From a virus, in the IMG/VR virus record IMGVR_UViG_3300010354_000314, positions 1 through 33,437 of that record: DNA of 33,437 bases; one strand, written 5' to 3'. Shown here in pieces: positions 1 through 4,824 of this stretch. Every line of letters begins with the position of its first letter. Position 1 is the first letter of the stretch. Position numbers and translations under genes: made by a program. Below the pieces are notes generated by a model, which did no database searches, had not been told where the DNA came from, and saw nothing but the letters and a program-made list of their open reading frames with translations.

Positions 1-417
1 CTTTTCAAACACAGGCACAAGAATTTGTAACCCACGATGAGGTGTTGGTGTGTAGATTAATTTAATTTTATCTTTAGATTTTTCATGTGGTTCAATAGGT
101 GTGATAGCATTCTGCATGACTACACACTTAGACCACGGGATATTATAATAATTGATATAAGCCTGCATCTGCCAGTTAGAGACGAACACGATCTTATGGA
201 ACCGATCGTGTCCGCCATTCTTTAGATGCTCAGATTCAGGATCACCCGGAAGGTCATGTTGCCAAAGAATCCTAACTTTAGTTTCATCCAACTCTCTTAC
301 ACGAGACGGAATGATTTGACACTGATCAAGAAGTTCTTTATCAATACTCTGATGGAGTCTCTCCATCATGAGTTCAGTGCCACCCTTAGCATTAGCAGAC
401 AGTTCATTCACTTCCAT
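1..417 (-). CDS. Glycosyltransferase, N-terminal part (gene runs off the left edge)
   Basis: On the minus strand an open frame starts at ATG 417 and stays open for 139 codons to the window edge, so the C-terminus is missing. The start lies about 10 nt after an AAGGGA ribosome-binding site and 20 nt after the speD stop. The protein begins MEVNELSANAKGGTELM and later has ILWQHDLPGDPES, HKIVFVSNWQMQAY and IKLIYTPTPHRGL. The GGTE near the N-terminus, the 'VSNWQ' segment and the 'Y(T/S)xTPHRGL' segment are typical of GT-B fold glycosyltransferases (GT1/GT4-like) seen in large phages and cell-surface clusters. The sugar donor and acceptor cannot be read from this part; roles could be DNA or virion glycosylation, or alteration of the host surface. 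It is probably co-transcribed with speD. Confidence 0.8.
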   Translation of the reverse strand, partial: MEVNELSANAKGGTELMMERLHQSIDKELLDQCQIIPSRVRELDETKVRILWQHDLPGDPESEHLKNGGHDRFHKIVFVSNWQMQAYINYYNIPWSKCVVMQNAITPIEPHEKSKDKIKLIYTPTPHRGLQILVPVFEK

Positions 418-437
418 AATATATTAATCCCTTTTTA

Positions 438-803
438 TTAAGCTTGGCGTGTCAAGAAAGATGGTCTAATTGACTTTGCCTTGAAGTATTGCTTTACAAG
501 ATCGATAACGATCTGGTTGTCATATGGCTTACAAGAAAATACATCGAGGTACATAGCATTGCCACCCTCGAGATCATCAGGAACAAAATGAGCACAGATG
601 TTTGAAGTTTCAATCAACTGTACAAGAGTGTAACCGGCTTTGTTTCCGCTACCGAAGCTAACGATCTGTGGTTCACCATAAGCAACCATATCTATATCAT
701 TAACCAATTGCTTTGTAAATCTGTAAATTGTATCGTAATCATTGATAGCGTGTGCATCAAGATCGGCGCAGTCTAATACGAGATGATAACCCCAATATGC
801 CAT
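438..803 (-). CDS. speD: S-adenosylmethionine decarboxylase (speD-like), 121 aa
   Basis: This is a small bacterial-type AdoMet decarboxylase proenzyme, which makes decarboxylated AdoMet, the aminopropyl donor for spermidine. The fold is recognised from MAYWGYHLVLDCADLD at the start, AYGEPQIVSFG in the middle and the core ETSNICAHF followed by YLDVFSCKP. By alignment to the bacterial class, Ser67 is the expected self-cleavage/pyruvoyl residue, His72 and Cys91 are the processing and proton-donor residues, and Thr59 sits where a Ser is usual. The residue before Ser67 is Thr rather than the usual Glu. A TAGGAG ribosome-binding site lies upstream of ATG 803. A terminator hairpin separates it from the upstream gene, so readthrough or an unseen promoter is needed. 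speD is a known auxiliary metabolic gene in cyanophages and relatives. Activity is inferred; inactive or re-specialised paralogues exist in this family. Confidence 0.85.
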   Translation of the reverse strand: MAYWGYHLVLDCADLDAHAINDYDTIYRFTKQLVNDIDMVAYGEPQIVSFGSGNKAGYTLVQLIETSNICAHFVPDDLEGGNAMYLDVFSCKPYDNQIVIDLVKQYFKAKSIRPSFLTRQA

Positions 804-825
804 GTCATTTGAACTCCTATGATTA

Positions 826-856
826 GAAAAAAGAAAGCTCTTCTTTCGAAGAGCCT
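826..856 (-). terminator. Rho-independent terminator after the DUF2693-like gene
   Basis: Read on the minus strand, GCTCTTC (854-848), loop GAAA, then GAAGAGC (843-837) form a perfect 7-bp stem with a stable tetraloop. The T-rich tract TTTCTTTTTT follows at 836-827. It lies just after the stop of the 91-aa gene and before speD, so it probably lowers or separates speD expression from the DUF932 operon. Confidence 0.8.
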
Positions 857-862
857 TGTTAT

Positions 863-1138
863 TTATTCGTATCCTTCAATGTACTGTGCACTGAGGATAT
901 TCTCTAGTCGAAATGACCGCCATCCTAGATCATTGATTGACCAGACGGGAAGAACATCCGGATTTTCTTTTCGATGTGTCTCAGCAGCTTCAATATCTTC
1001 ATTCTTCATCTGCGGAGGCATATGCTTAGGGTTCAACGTTGCACGCATAGTGCGGAGCGAACCATCAACTTTAGTAAACGTAAGATCAACAGCTCCCTTC
1101 TTAAGGAGCTTCACCATTTCTTCACGATCAGTAACCAT
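863..1138 (-). CDS. Small SH3-barrel-like phage protein (DUF2693-like), 91 aa
   Basis: The protein begins MVTDREEMVKLLKKGAVDLTF, continues TKVDGSLRTMRATLNPKHMPP, and ends with VLPVWSINDLGWRSFRLENI. The pattern of a short N-terminal helix, 'v.FtKvDGs.R.m.aTL' and a final 'v.Vwdi....WRSFr.d.i' is typical of small T4-type phage proteins annotated as DUF2693 or SH3 beta-barrel fold proteins. Their function is not established. The start ATG overlaps the glutaredoxin stop as TAATG, which points to translational coupling, and a strong terminator follows the stop codon. Family assignment is from memory of the motif. Confidence 0.7.
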   Translation of the reverse strand: MVTDREEMVKLLKKGAVDLTFTKVDGSLRTMRATLNPKHMPPQMKNEDIEAAETHRKENPDVLPVWSINDLGWRSFRLENILSAQYIEGYE

Positions 1139-1398
1139 TATTTTTCCTCGTTCAAAAGCTTTCGCGTATCAAGAGATTCTTCAGTCAAGATCTTGCTCAA
1201 CTCAGTGAATCCACCGATATGATAACCATCGATGACAACTACAGGAAAAGACCTAGCGTTAGGAAACTTTTCAAGCAGTTGTTCTCTGGTATAATCTACA
1301 CCAAGTTTATGTTCTGTAAACTGTTTATTTCTAGTAGTCAGCAGACTCTTAGCAGATACACAGTGAACGCAGTTATCTTTGCTATAAATTTCAATCAA
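1138..1398 (-). CDS. Glutaredoxin, TTG start, 86 aa
   Basis: A thioredoxin-fold redox protein. It has the redox pair CVHC (Cys10 and Cys13), the cis-proline segment RSFPVVVIDG (Pro52) and GYHIGGFTEL, the glutathione-binding 'GG' loop. Length matches phage glutaredoxins such as T4 nrdC, which reduce ribonucleotide reductase. The frame can be extended to ATG 1458, but that would lie inside an upstream 35-aa gene and add 20 residues ahead of the first beta strand. I chose TTG 1398, which follows GGAGAGAACGAC and makes MIEIYSKDNC the N-terminus; this TTG overlaps the stop region of the upstream peptide gene. No ribonucleotide reductase gene is in the window. Confidence 0.85.
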   Translation of the reverse strand: MIEIYSKDNCVHCVSAKSLLTTRNKQFTEHKLGVDYTREQLLEKFPNARSFPVVVIDGYHIGGFTELSKILTEESLDTRKLLNEEK

Positions 1399-1498
1399 GT
1401 CGTTCTCTCCAATATTCCAATACGTCAGCCCATATGGTAGGATCATAACCGGCTGCAATCATGTCTTCTTCAACGAGGATTTCGAGGTCGCTCTTCAT
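1391..1498 (-). CDS. Small acidic peptide gene, 35 aa, upstream of glutaredoxin
   Basis: A short frame opens at ATG 1498 after an excellent ribosome-binding site (AGGAGATATATA then ATG) and ends TGA at 1393-1391. It encodes a peptide starting MKSDLEILVEEDMIAAG and continuing YDPTIWADVLEYWRERLD, acidic and probably helical. Its stop region interleaves with the TTG start of glutaredoxin (CTTGATTGA), so the two are probably translationally coupled. No function is recognised. Support is the strong ribosome-binding site, the overlap and the otherwise unexplained gap between DUF932 and glutaredoxin. Confidence 0.65.
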   Translation of the reverse strand: MKSDLEILVEEDMIAAGYDPTIWADVLEYWRERLD

Positions 1499-1511
1499 TA
1501 TATATCTCCTA

Positions 1512-1537
1512 GAGAAAGAGAGGCTGCTTACGCAGCC
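1512..1537 (-). terminator. Hairpin at the DUF932 stop codon, weak terminator or RNA stabiliser
   Basis: On the minus strand GGCTGC (1537-1532), loop GTAA containing the stop codon, then GCAGCC (1527-1522) form a perfect 6-bp stem. A pyrimidine-rich TCTCTTTCTCT follows instead of a clean T-run. It may attenuate transcription into the 35-aa peptide and glutaredoxin genes or protect the DUF932 message 3' end. Confidence 0.4.
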
Positions 1538-2487
1538 TCCGCCATTTCGATTGCAGTCTCAAGTGCTTGAGTCTTGAGGTTGCGGTTGGTGCCAAACCAC
1601 GAAGAGGCAAGGCGGGTATCCTGATTACGACCCATGACGTGGTCAGTCATGAAGGTAACCGTATTGAAAGCCTGCCACCAAGTGCCCTGAGCATACTCTG
1701 CACCGGGCTGCTGGTCAAGCAACTCAAGAGCGATACCAGCATTCTTGGAAAGCTCTTTCTTGGTGTTGTCGGTAACACCGGTAACAGGGAAGATACGCTT
1801 GAAGTAGTCAACGATAGACTCGTCATTGAACTTCTTGGAGCCAAGGAAGCCAGCCATTTCTTTGTACTGGGCAAGCTTGTCAGCAGCAATGCCAAGCATC
1901 ATCTTGACGTTGTCAGGATCGAACTTGGTACGGTGAGAGATCTTAGCCATACGCTCAACCGCAGAGTTAAGCGAGAGGGTCAGAGTGTTGTTGCACACCA
2001 CACGGATAGGTGTGAAGCGCACGTCAGTGGAGAAACCATACTTGTGGAAGTTCGAGAACAAGAGGTAGGACTCAACAACGTCACCCTTGAACAGCTCGAA
2101 AGATTCCTTGACTTTGGCCAAGCCCCACACGATCTGGCCATCGCGAAGCGAGCCAGCAGTGTGCATCTCCATATCACCGGAGAGGACGAAGTCATTGAAG
2201 AAGTCAAAGGCTTCTTGGTTCTGGACCTCGTTCCAGTCATCAGAGACAACGTCGATGATCTTGTCGTCAATGTTACGGACCAGTGCTGAGCGGCCAACCG
2301 GAACTTTCTTGCCGGCAACCTCAGCGAAGGCCGGAACCTTCGTGACAGTCCAGTCAAGACCGGCTGCTTCGAGCATCTGGGCAGGGGTCAGGTCGGCAGG
2401 AACCTTAGTACCAAGGCCGTGCCAAGGGGTCTCACCAGCGTAGGCCATCTGAGCCTTACCGTTGAGCATCTCAATCATGTGTGCCAT
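1528..2487 (-). CDS. DUF932 / TIGR03299-type phage-plasmid protein, 319 aa
   Basis: The start ATG 2487 follows ACACAGGAGTATATAGC, a clear ribosome-binding site. The N-terminus has the family hallmark MAHMIEMLNGKAQMAYAGE then TPWHGLGTKVP. Later come VSDDWNEVQNQEAFDFFNDF, KYGFSTDVRFTPIRVVCNNTL and a C-terminal TWWQAFNTVTFMTDHVMGR. This is the DUF932 family, widespread on phages and plasmids; its molecular function is unsettled. The gene is visibly richer in G+C than its neighbours and prefers codons such as ACC, ATC, AAG and GCC, so it looks either recently acquired or selected for strong expression. It is the first gene of the leftward operon, under the promoter at 2539-2566. Confidence 0.85.
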   Translation of the reverse strand: MAHMIEMLNGKAQMAYAGETPWHGLGTKVPADLTPAQMLEAAGLDWTVTKVPAFAEVAGKKVPVGRSALVRNIDDKIIDVVSDDWNEVQNQEAFDFFNDFVLSGDMEMHTAGSLRDGQIVWGLAKVKESFELFKGDVVESYLLFSNFHKYGFSTDVRFTPIRVVCNNTLTLSLNSAVERMAKISHRTKFDPDNVKMMLGIAADKLAQYKEMAGFLGSKKFNDESIVDYFKRIFPVTGVTDNTKKELSKNAGIALELLDQQPGAEYAQGTWWQAFNTVTFMTDHVMGRNQDTRLASSWFGTNRNLKTQALETAIEMAEAA

Positions 2488-2538
2488 GCTATATACTCCT
2501 GTGTGATTGGTTAGTGTCTGTATTCAGCTTACTTTCTG

Positions 2539-2566
2539 ATAATACCAAGTCCTCATCATTTGTAAA
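2539..2566 (-). promoter_or_regulatory. Sigma70-type promoter for the leftward DUF932 operon
   Basis: On the minus strand: -35 TTTACA (2566-2561), 16-nt spacer, -10 TATTAT (2544-2539) preceded by TGG, an extended -10. A/T-rich tracts including a TTTTTTCGAAAAAA palindrome lie just upstream and could act as an UP element. Predicted transcription start is about 2532, with a leader of about 45 nt to ATG 2487. Confidence 0.7.
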
Positions 2567-2579
2567 CAGCCAAAATCAC

Positions 2580-2593
2580 TTTTTTCGAAAAAA
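2580..2593. promoter_or_regulatory. A/T palindrome between divergent promoters
   Basis: TTTTTTCGAAAAAA is a perfect 14-bp palindrome (the A-run continues to 2595). It sits 13 bp from the leftward -35 box and 7 bp from the first rightward -35 box. It could be a shared UP element for RNA polymerase alpha subunits or a regulator site; this is inferred from position alone. Confidence 0.45.
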
Positions 2594-2599
2594 AATCGG

Positions 2600-2627
2600 T
2601 TTACTTCGCCGGTCCCTGTGGTAGTAT
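2600..2627 (+). promoter_or_regulatory. Rightward promoter P1 (extended -10)
   Basis: TTTACT (2600-2605), 16-nt spacer, TAGTAT (2622-2627) preceded by TGG. Its surroundings (AAAAATCGGTTTAC ... GTGGTAGTATATAC) closely match those of P2 62 bp downstream (AAATATCGGTTGAC ... TTGGTATAATAATC), so the two look like duplicated or strongly constrained early-promoter sequences. Confidence 0.55.
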
Positions 2628-2645
2628 ATACATATGGTCAATGAG

Positions 2646-2678
2646 GCAGCGAAAATATCGGTTGACATTTTTCGCTGC
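2646..2678. promoter_or_regulatory. 10-bp inverted repeat over promoter P2, operator candidate
   Basis: GCAGCGAAAA (2646-2655) and TTTTCGCTGC (2669-2678) are perfect inverted arms separated by 13 nt. The -35 box of P2 (2662-2667) lies in the loop and the right arm fills most of the P2 spacer, where a dimeric repressor could block polymerase. In RNA made from P1 the same repeat would form a hairpin. Confidence 0.5.
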
Positions 2679-2689
2679 TTTGGTATAAT
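2662..2689 (+). promoter_or_regulatory. Rightward promoter P2, near-consensus sigma70
   Basis: TTGACA (2662-2667), 16-nt spacer, TATAAT (2684-2689) preceded by TGG. Both boxes match consensus fully and the extended -10 adds strength. The predicted start is about 2696, giving a leader of about 16 nt to ATG 2712 that holds only the ribosome-binding site AAGAGG. It is probably an early promoter read by unmodified host polymerase. Confidence 0.85.
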
Positions 2690-2711
2690 AATCTTATAAG
2701 AGGTGATAATC

Positions 2712-3845
2712 ATGGCTAAAGCAGCACGTAGACCGGCGCTCAATGCACGCGTCAAAGTAAAGAAGCCGCGGGTCACACGATCTGAGGCATATTTGGTCAA
2801 TCTAAAGTACATGGGTGATGAGCCTGAACTCCGTGGCCAATTGTCAGATTCACAACTTGGTAAGGCTCTTAATTGGTATAATGCCATGTGCTCTACCTCA
2901 GAGTACAAAGAGTACACGCGTGACTATCTTAAGTCTATCAAGCGTGATCGTGAAGCTAAGCAAGTCATGCGAGTACCTGACCAATATTTTCCTACCACGA
3001 TCGGGTCTATCTCACGTCTCTTGTCTCGTGGTTGTACTGTGCAAGATAGCACCATGTCTTTCTTTGAGTCCAAGCTTAAAGAAGCATTGTCTCGTGTTAT
3101 CGAAGTAGAAAAGCCAGAGACTCCTGTTGAGAAAGTTTCTATTCAAGATCGTATGAAAGAACGTGCTAATGATATCATCGGTGACATCGAAGAGATCATC
3201 GACTCTGGTGTCGAGTTCTCTCTATACGATCATCTTCAGAAAAACCAGATACCTGCTATGTATGCTACCAAGATCATCGACCACTATCGTCCGTGGCTCG
3301 AAGAACTTTGTGAAGCACACGAAGGTAAATGTGATCAGCTCAAAGAAGCTTATAAGCACCTTACTAAGAAGCAGCTTGAAGCTCGTGTGTTGTTCATCAA
3401 CTCATTGATCGAAGATGCTGAACGTTATGGTGACGTTACTAAAAAGCTTCGAGCTCCTCGTAAGCCTCGTGCTGTATCTGCTGAGAAGAAGCTTAAGAAC
3501 TTTATCTACATGAAAGAAAGCAATGAGTACAAGATTGCTTCTATCTCTCCTGATAAAGTCTTAGGTGCTCAGGAGCTTTGGACTTTCAATACGAAGTATA
3601 AGCTGCTGACAGTGTTCCGTGCACGTGGACCTGCAGGTCTCGACGTCAAGCGAACCACTATCATCGGCTATGATGAGTCTACAACAATGACTAAGCGTTG
3701 CGGTCGTAAGCCAGAATACTTCGTTGACAAAGTTCTAAACGGTGGTAAGCTGGTCTTGAGAAAACTGATGGATGAAGCTAAGGGTGATGCACCCCTAGCA
3801 GCACGCATCAACGAACACACAATCCTTTTGAAGGTGGTATCATGA
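2712..3845 (+). CDS. Conserved phage protein of unknown function, 377 aa
   Basis: I place the start at ATG 2712 (MAKAARRPALNARVKVKKPR), 8 nt after AAGAGG; a GTG at 2703 in the same frame lies within the ribosome-binding site. The N-terminal ~25 residues are very basic, and 'SDSQLGKALNWYN' follows at about 45-57. The middle (about 115-260) is charged and mainly helical, and the C-terminal ~110 residues look like a mixed domain (FIYMKESNEYKIASISPDKV, LWTFNTKYKLLTVF). I recall similar proteins in T4-like cyanophages as conserved hypotheticals, so I give no function; the basic tail suggests nucleic-acid binding. It is the first gene behind an early-type promoter and shares an ATGA overlap with the next gene. 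Confidence 0.75.
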   Translation: MAKAARRPALNARVKVKKPRVTRSEAYLVNLKYMGDEPELRGQLSDSQLGKALNWYNAMCSTSEYKEYTRDYLKSIKRDREAKQVMRVPDQYFPTTIGSISRLLSRGCTVQDSTMSFFESKLKEALSRVIEVEKPETPVEKVSIQDRMKERANDIIGDIEEIIDSGVEFSLYDHLQKNQIPAMYATKIIDHYRPWLEELCEAHEGKCDQLKEAYKHLTKKQLEARVLFINSLIEDAERYGDVTKKLRAPRKPRAVSAEKKLKNFIYMKESNEYKIASISPDKVLGAQELWTFNTKYKLLTVFRARGPAGLDVKRTTIIGYDESTTMTKRCGRKPEYFVDKVLNGGKLVLRKLMDEAKGDAPLAARINEHTILLKVVS

Positions 3846-4276
3846 AGATTGTCAATGAATGCAAGATGTTTACTCCCGAACAGCTGCAGCTTCTTGAAAA
3901 GAAGTACAATGGCAAGTTTGTGTTTGAGAGTTGTCTTAAAAACAAAGATGGTGGCTGGTGTAATTTTCCAGCTGCTATCTTCTACACTGAAGAAGCACAC
4001 CCACAAGGCTCGAACTACTTTGCTATCTGGTTTGATGATGCCGGTCATGTCATGATATCTAATGGTATCACTGCTACTGAACCATTCTATGGTATTGTTG
4101 TTGATGATACAGCATACTACTCTCGCTATCGTCATGACTATAAAGACTATGGTGGTTTCTTCATCGATGGTGGTCGAGACTATTCACGTTTCGGCGGATC
4201 ACGTTTTAAAGATATCAAGAGTTGCACAATGAAAGTAGAAAAAGACAAATTAACTGTTTACAATGTTAGACAGTAG
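3842..4276 (+). CDS. Conserved hypothetical phage protein, 144 aa
   Basis: The ATG overlaps the previous stop (ATGA), so the two are translationally coupled. The protein starts MKIVNECKMFTPEQLQLLEK and is rich in aromatic residues and glycine: GGWCNFPAAIFYTEEAHPQG, SNYFAIWFDDAGHVMISNG, then DYKDYGGFFIDGGRDYSRFGG. It looks like one compact alpha+beta domain with no signal peptide or membrane segment. I do not recognise a family. The tmRNA promoter -35 box (4257-4262) lies inside its last codons. Confidence 0.7.
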   Translation: MKIVNECKMFTPEQLQLLEKKYNGKFVFESCLKNKDGGWCNFPAAIFYTEEAHPQGSNYFAIWFDDAGHVMISNGITATEPFYGIVVDDTAYYSRYRHDYKDYGGFFIDGGRDYSRFGGSRFKDIKSCTMKVEKDKLTVYNVRQ

Positions 4277-4287
4277 TGGTATAAATA
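4257..4287 (+). promoter_or_regulatory. Combined early/late promoter for the tmRNA-tRNA-gp33 unit
   Basis: TTTACA (4257-4262), 17-nt spacer, TATAAA (4280-4285) preceded by TGG fits an extended -10 sigma70 promoter. The same -10 reads TATAAATA (4280-4287), the T4 late-promoter consensus. The predicted start is about 4292, just before the tmRNA acceptor part. The A-rich stretch before the -35 box could serve as an UP element. Confidence 0.7.
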
Positions 4288-4291
4288 ATCA

Positions 4292-4359
4292 TGCTGAGGT
4301 CGTTGAGGCGTTCAGAATAAACGTTTCGGACGCGGGGGCAGTACCCGCCGCCTCCACCA
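4292..4359 (+). ncRNA. ssrA: tmRNA acceptor piece with T arm and encoded CCA
   Basis: The segment TTCGGACGCGGG matches the end of bacterial tmRNA (E. coli has TTCGGACGCGGG at the same place). The T stem is GCGGG (4332-4336) with CCCGC (4344-4348). The 7-nt loop is GGCAGTA, not the usual TTCRANY; both tRNAs downstream have TTCGAAT. The acceptor strand CGCCTCC, discriminator A4356 and CCA 4357-4359 follow. Upstream sequence (about 4292-4328) should supply the 3' strand of helix P2; its 5' end is estimated. Confidence 0.9.
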
Positions 4360-4458
4360 TAAACACACGGTTGCAGCAGGTAGCAAGTATGTTGGTCTGC
4401 AATCCGACAGAGGGCTGGAATTCCTAGGTAGTGAACAACTACGCCGTGTGTTTTTGAT
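4360..4458 (+). other. tmRNA intervening segment removed in maturation
   Basis: The 99 nt between the pieces begin and end with complementary arms: AAACACACGG (4361-4370) and CCGTGTGTTT (4444-4453), a perfect 10-bp stem. It would stack near the acceptor stem and hold the precursor ends together, as expected for a permuted tmRNA precursor trimmed by tRNA-processing nucleases. Confidence 0.8.
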
Positions 4459-4606
4459 GGGGGCGAAATAGGATCGACGTGCGTAGTAAAAGTACGAAGA
4501 GACCGAAAGCAACGTATAGATGCAAACGATAATGCACCTTTCGCTATGGCAGTAGCTGCCTAAGCATGAGCTCGGTGGGGAGCTTGGAAACAGAATCCCC
4601 ACCACA
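4459..4606 (+). ncRNA. ssrA: tmRNA coding piece, tag ANDNAPFAMAVAA
   Basis: It starts with the acceptor strand GGGGGCG and then AAATAGGATCGACG, the tmRNA D-region signature. The tag frame is GCA (4522-4524) through GCC, with stop TAA 4561-4563, giving ANDNAPFAMAVAA; with the alanine charged on tmRNA the tag is AANDNAPFAMAVAA. The ANDN start and AVAA end fit alphaproteobacterial tags recognised by ClpXP. ATAGAT precedes the resume codon, like the TAGTC element of E. coli. Downstream, GGTGGGG (4574-4580) pairs with CCCCACC (4597-4603), and GAGCT/AGCTT could add a pseudoknot. The 3' end at about 4606 is estimated from this stem. Confidence 0.92.
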
Positions 4607-4613
4607 GTTTATT

Positions 4614-4690
4614 GGTCACTTAGCTCAGCAGGATAGAGCAACAGCCTTCTAAGCTGTGGGTCGATGGTTCGAATCCATCAGTGATCACCA
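4614..4690 (+). tRNA. tRNA-Arg(UCU)
   Basis: A complete 77-nt cloverleaf with encoded CCA: acceptor GGTCACT/AGTGATC (one G-U pair), D stem GCTC/GAGC, anticodon stem ACAGC/GCTGT around loop CTTCTAA, and T arm GATGG-TTCGAAT-CCATC. Anticodon TCT reads AGA and AGG, the Arg codons that dominate the late structural genes to the right. It starts 7 nt after the tmRNA coding piece, so it is probably processed from the same transcript. Confidence 0.95.
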
Positions 4691-4706
4691 TTTTAAGGAG
4701 CCATAC

Positions 4707-4817
4707 ATGTCTAAGCGTTATGATCATTGGTTTTGGAATAGCAGGCTTGTTGATAGCATAGCAAGCTTTATCGTGAGGCTAGACACTTACATATGGCGTA
4801 AGCAATATAATCGTTAA
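4707..4817 (+). CDS. Small basic, Trp-rich peptide gene, 36 aa
   Basis: ATG 4707 follows AAGGAG with 6-nt spacing; the stop is TAA 4815-4817. The peptide starts MSKRYDHWFWNSRL, continues VDSIASFIVRLDTYIW and ends RKQYNR. It has three Trp, basic ends and a hydrophobic stretch (LVDSIASFIVRL) that could form an amphipathic helix lying on a membrane. It sits alone between two tRNA genes, on the same transcript. No family is recognised; the strong ribosome-binding site is the main support. Confidence 0.65.
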   Translation: MSKRYDHWFWNSRLVDSIASFIVRLDTYIWRKQYNR

Positions 4818-4824
4818 AATTTAT

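Larger units (their letters stand above)
4292..4606 (+). ncRNA. ssrA: Circularly permuted (two-piece) tmRNA precursor
   Basis: The two ends of a tmRNA are present in swapped order. The acceptor part, ending CGCCTCC-A-CCA (4349-4359), comes first. The coding part, starting GGGGGCG (4459-4465), comes second. The two strands form a 7-bp acceptor stem with one G-U pair. The coding part has the conserved GGATCGACG segment and a tag frame. tmRNA with SmpB rescues stalled ribosomes and tags the nascent chain for proteolysis; this permuted layout is established for Alphaproteobacteria, where processing removes the middle segment. The precursor's outer limits are estimated from the promoter and from the last stem; the 5' end is uncertain by some ten nucleotides. 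Confidence 0.93.

Noticed and set aside
226-441. 71-aa plus-strand frame at the left end
   Set aside because: Complement of the glycosyltransferase gene, which has clear motifs and a ribosome-binding site.
1567-2289. 240-aa open frame on the plus strand opposite DUF932
   Set aside because: It has no ribosome-binding site and no recognisable motif, and it mirrors a well-supported minus-strand gene with strong codon structure.
2488-2711. Replication origin in the divergent A/T-rich gap
   Set aside because: Repeats there are explained by promoters and an operator-like site; no iteron series was seen.
4312-4605. 97-aa minus-strand frame over the tmRNA
   Set aside because: The DNA is explained in detail by tmRNA structure; the frame has no start signals.
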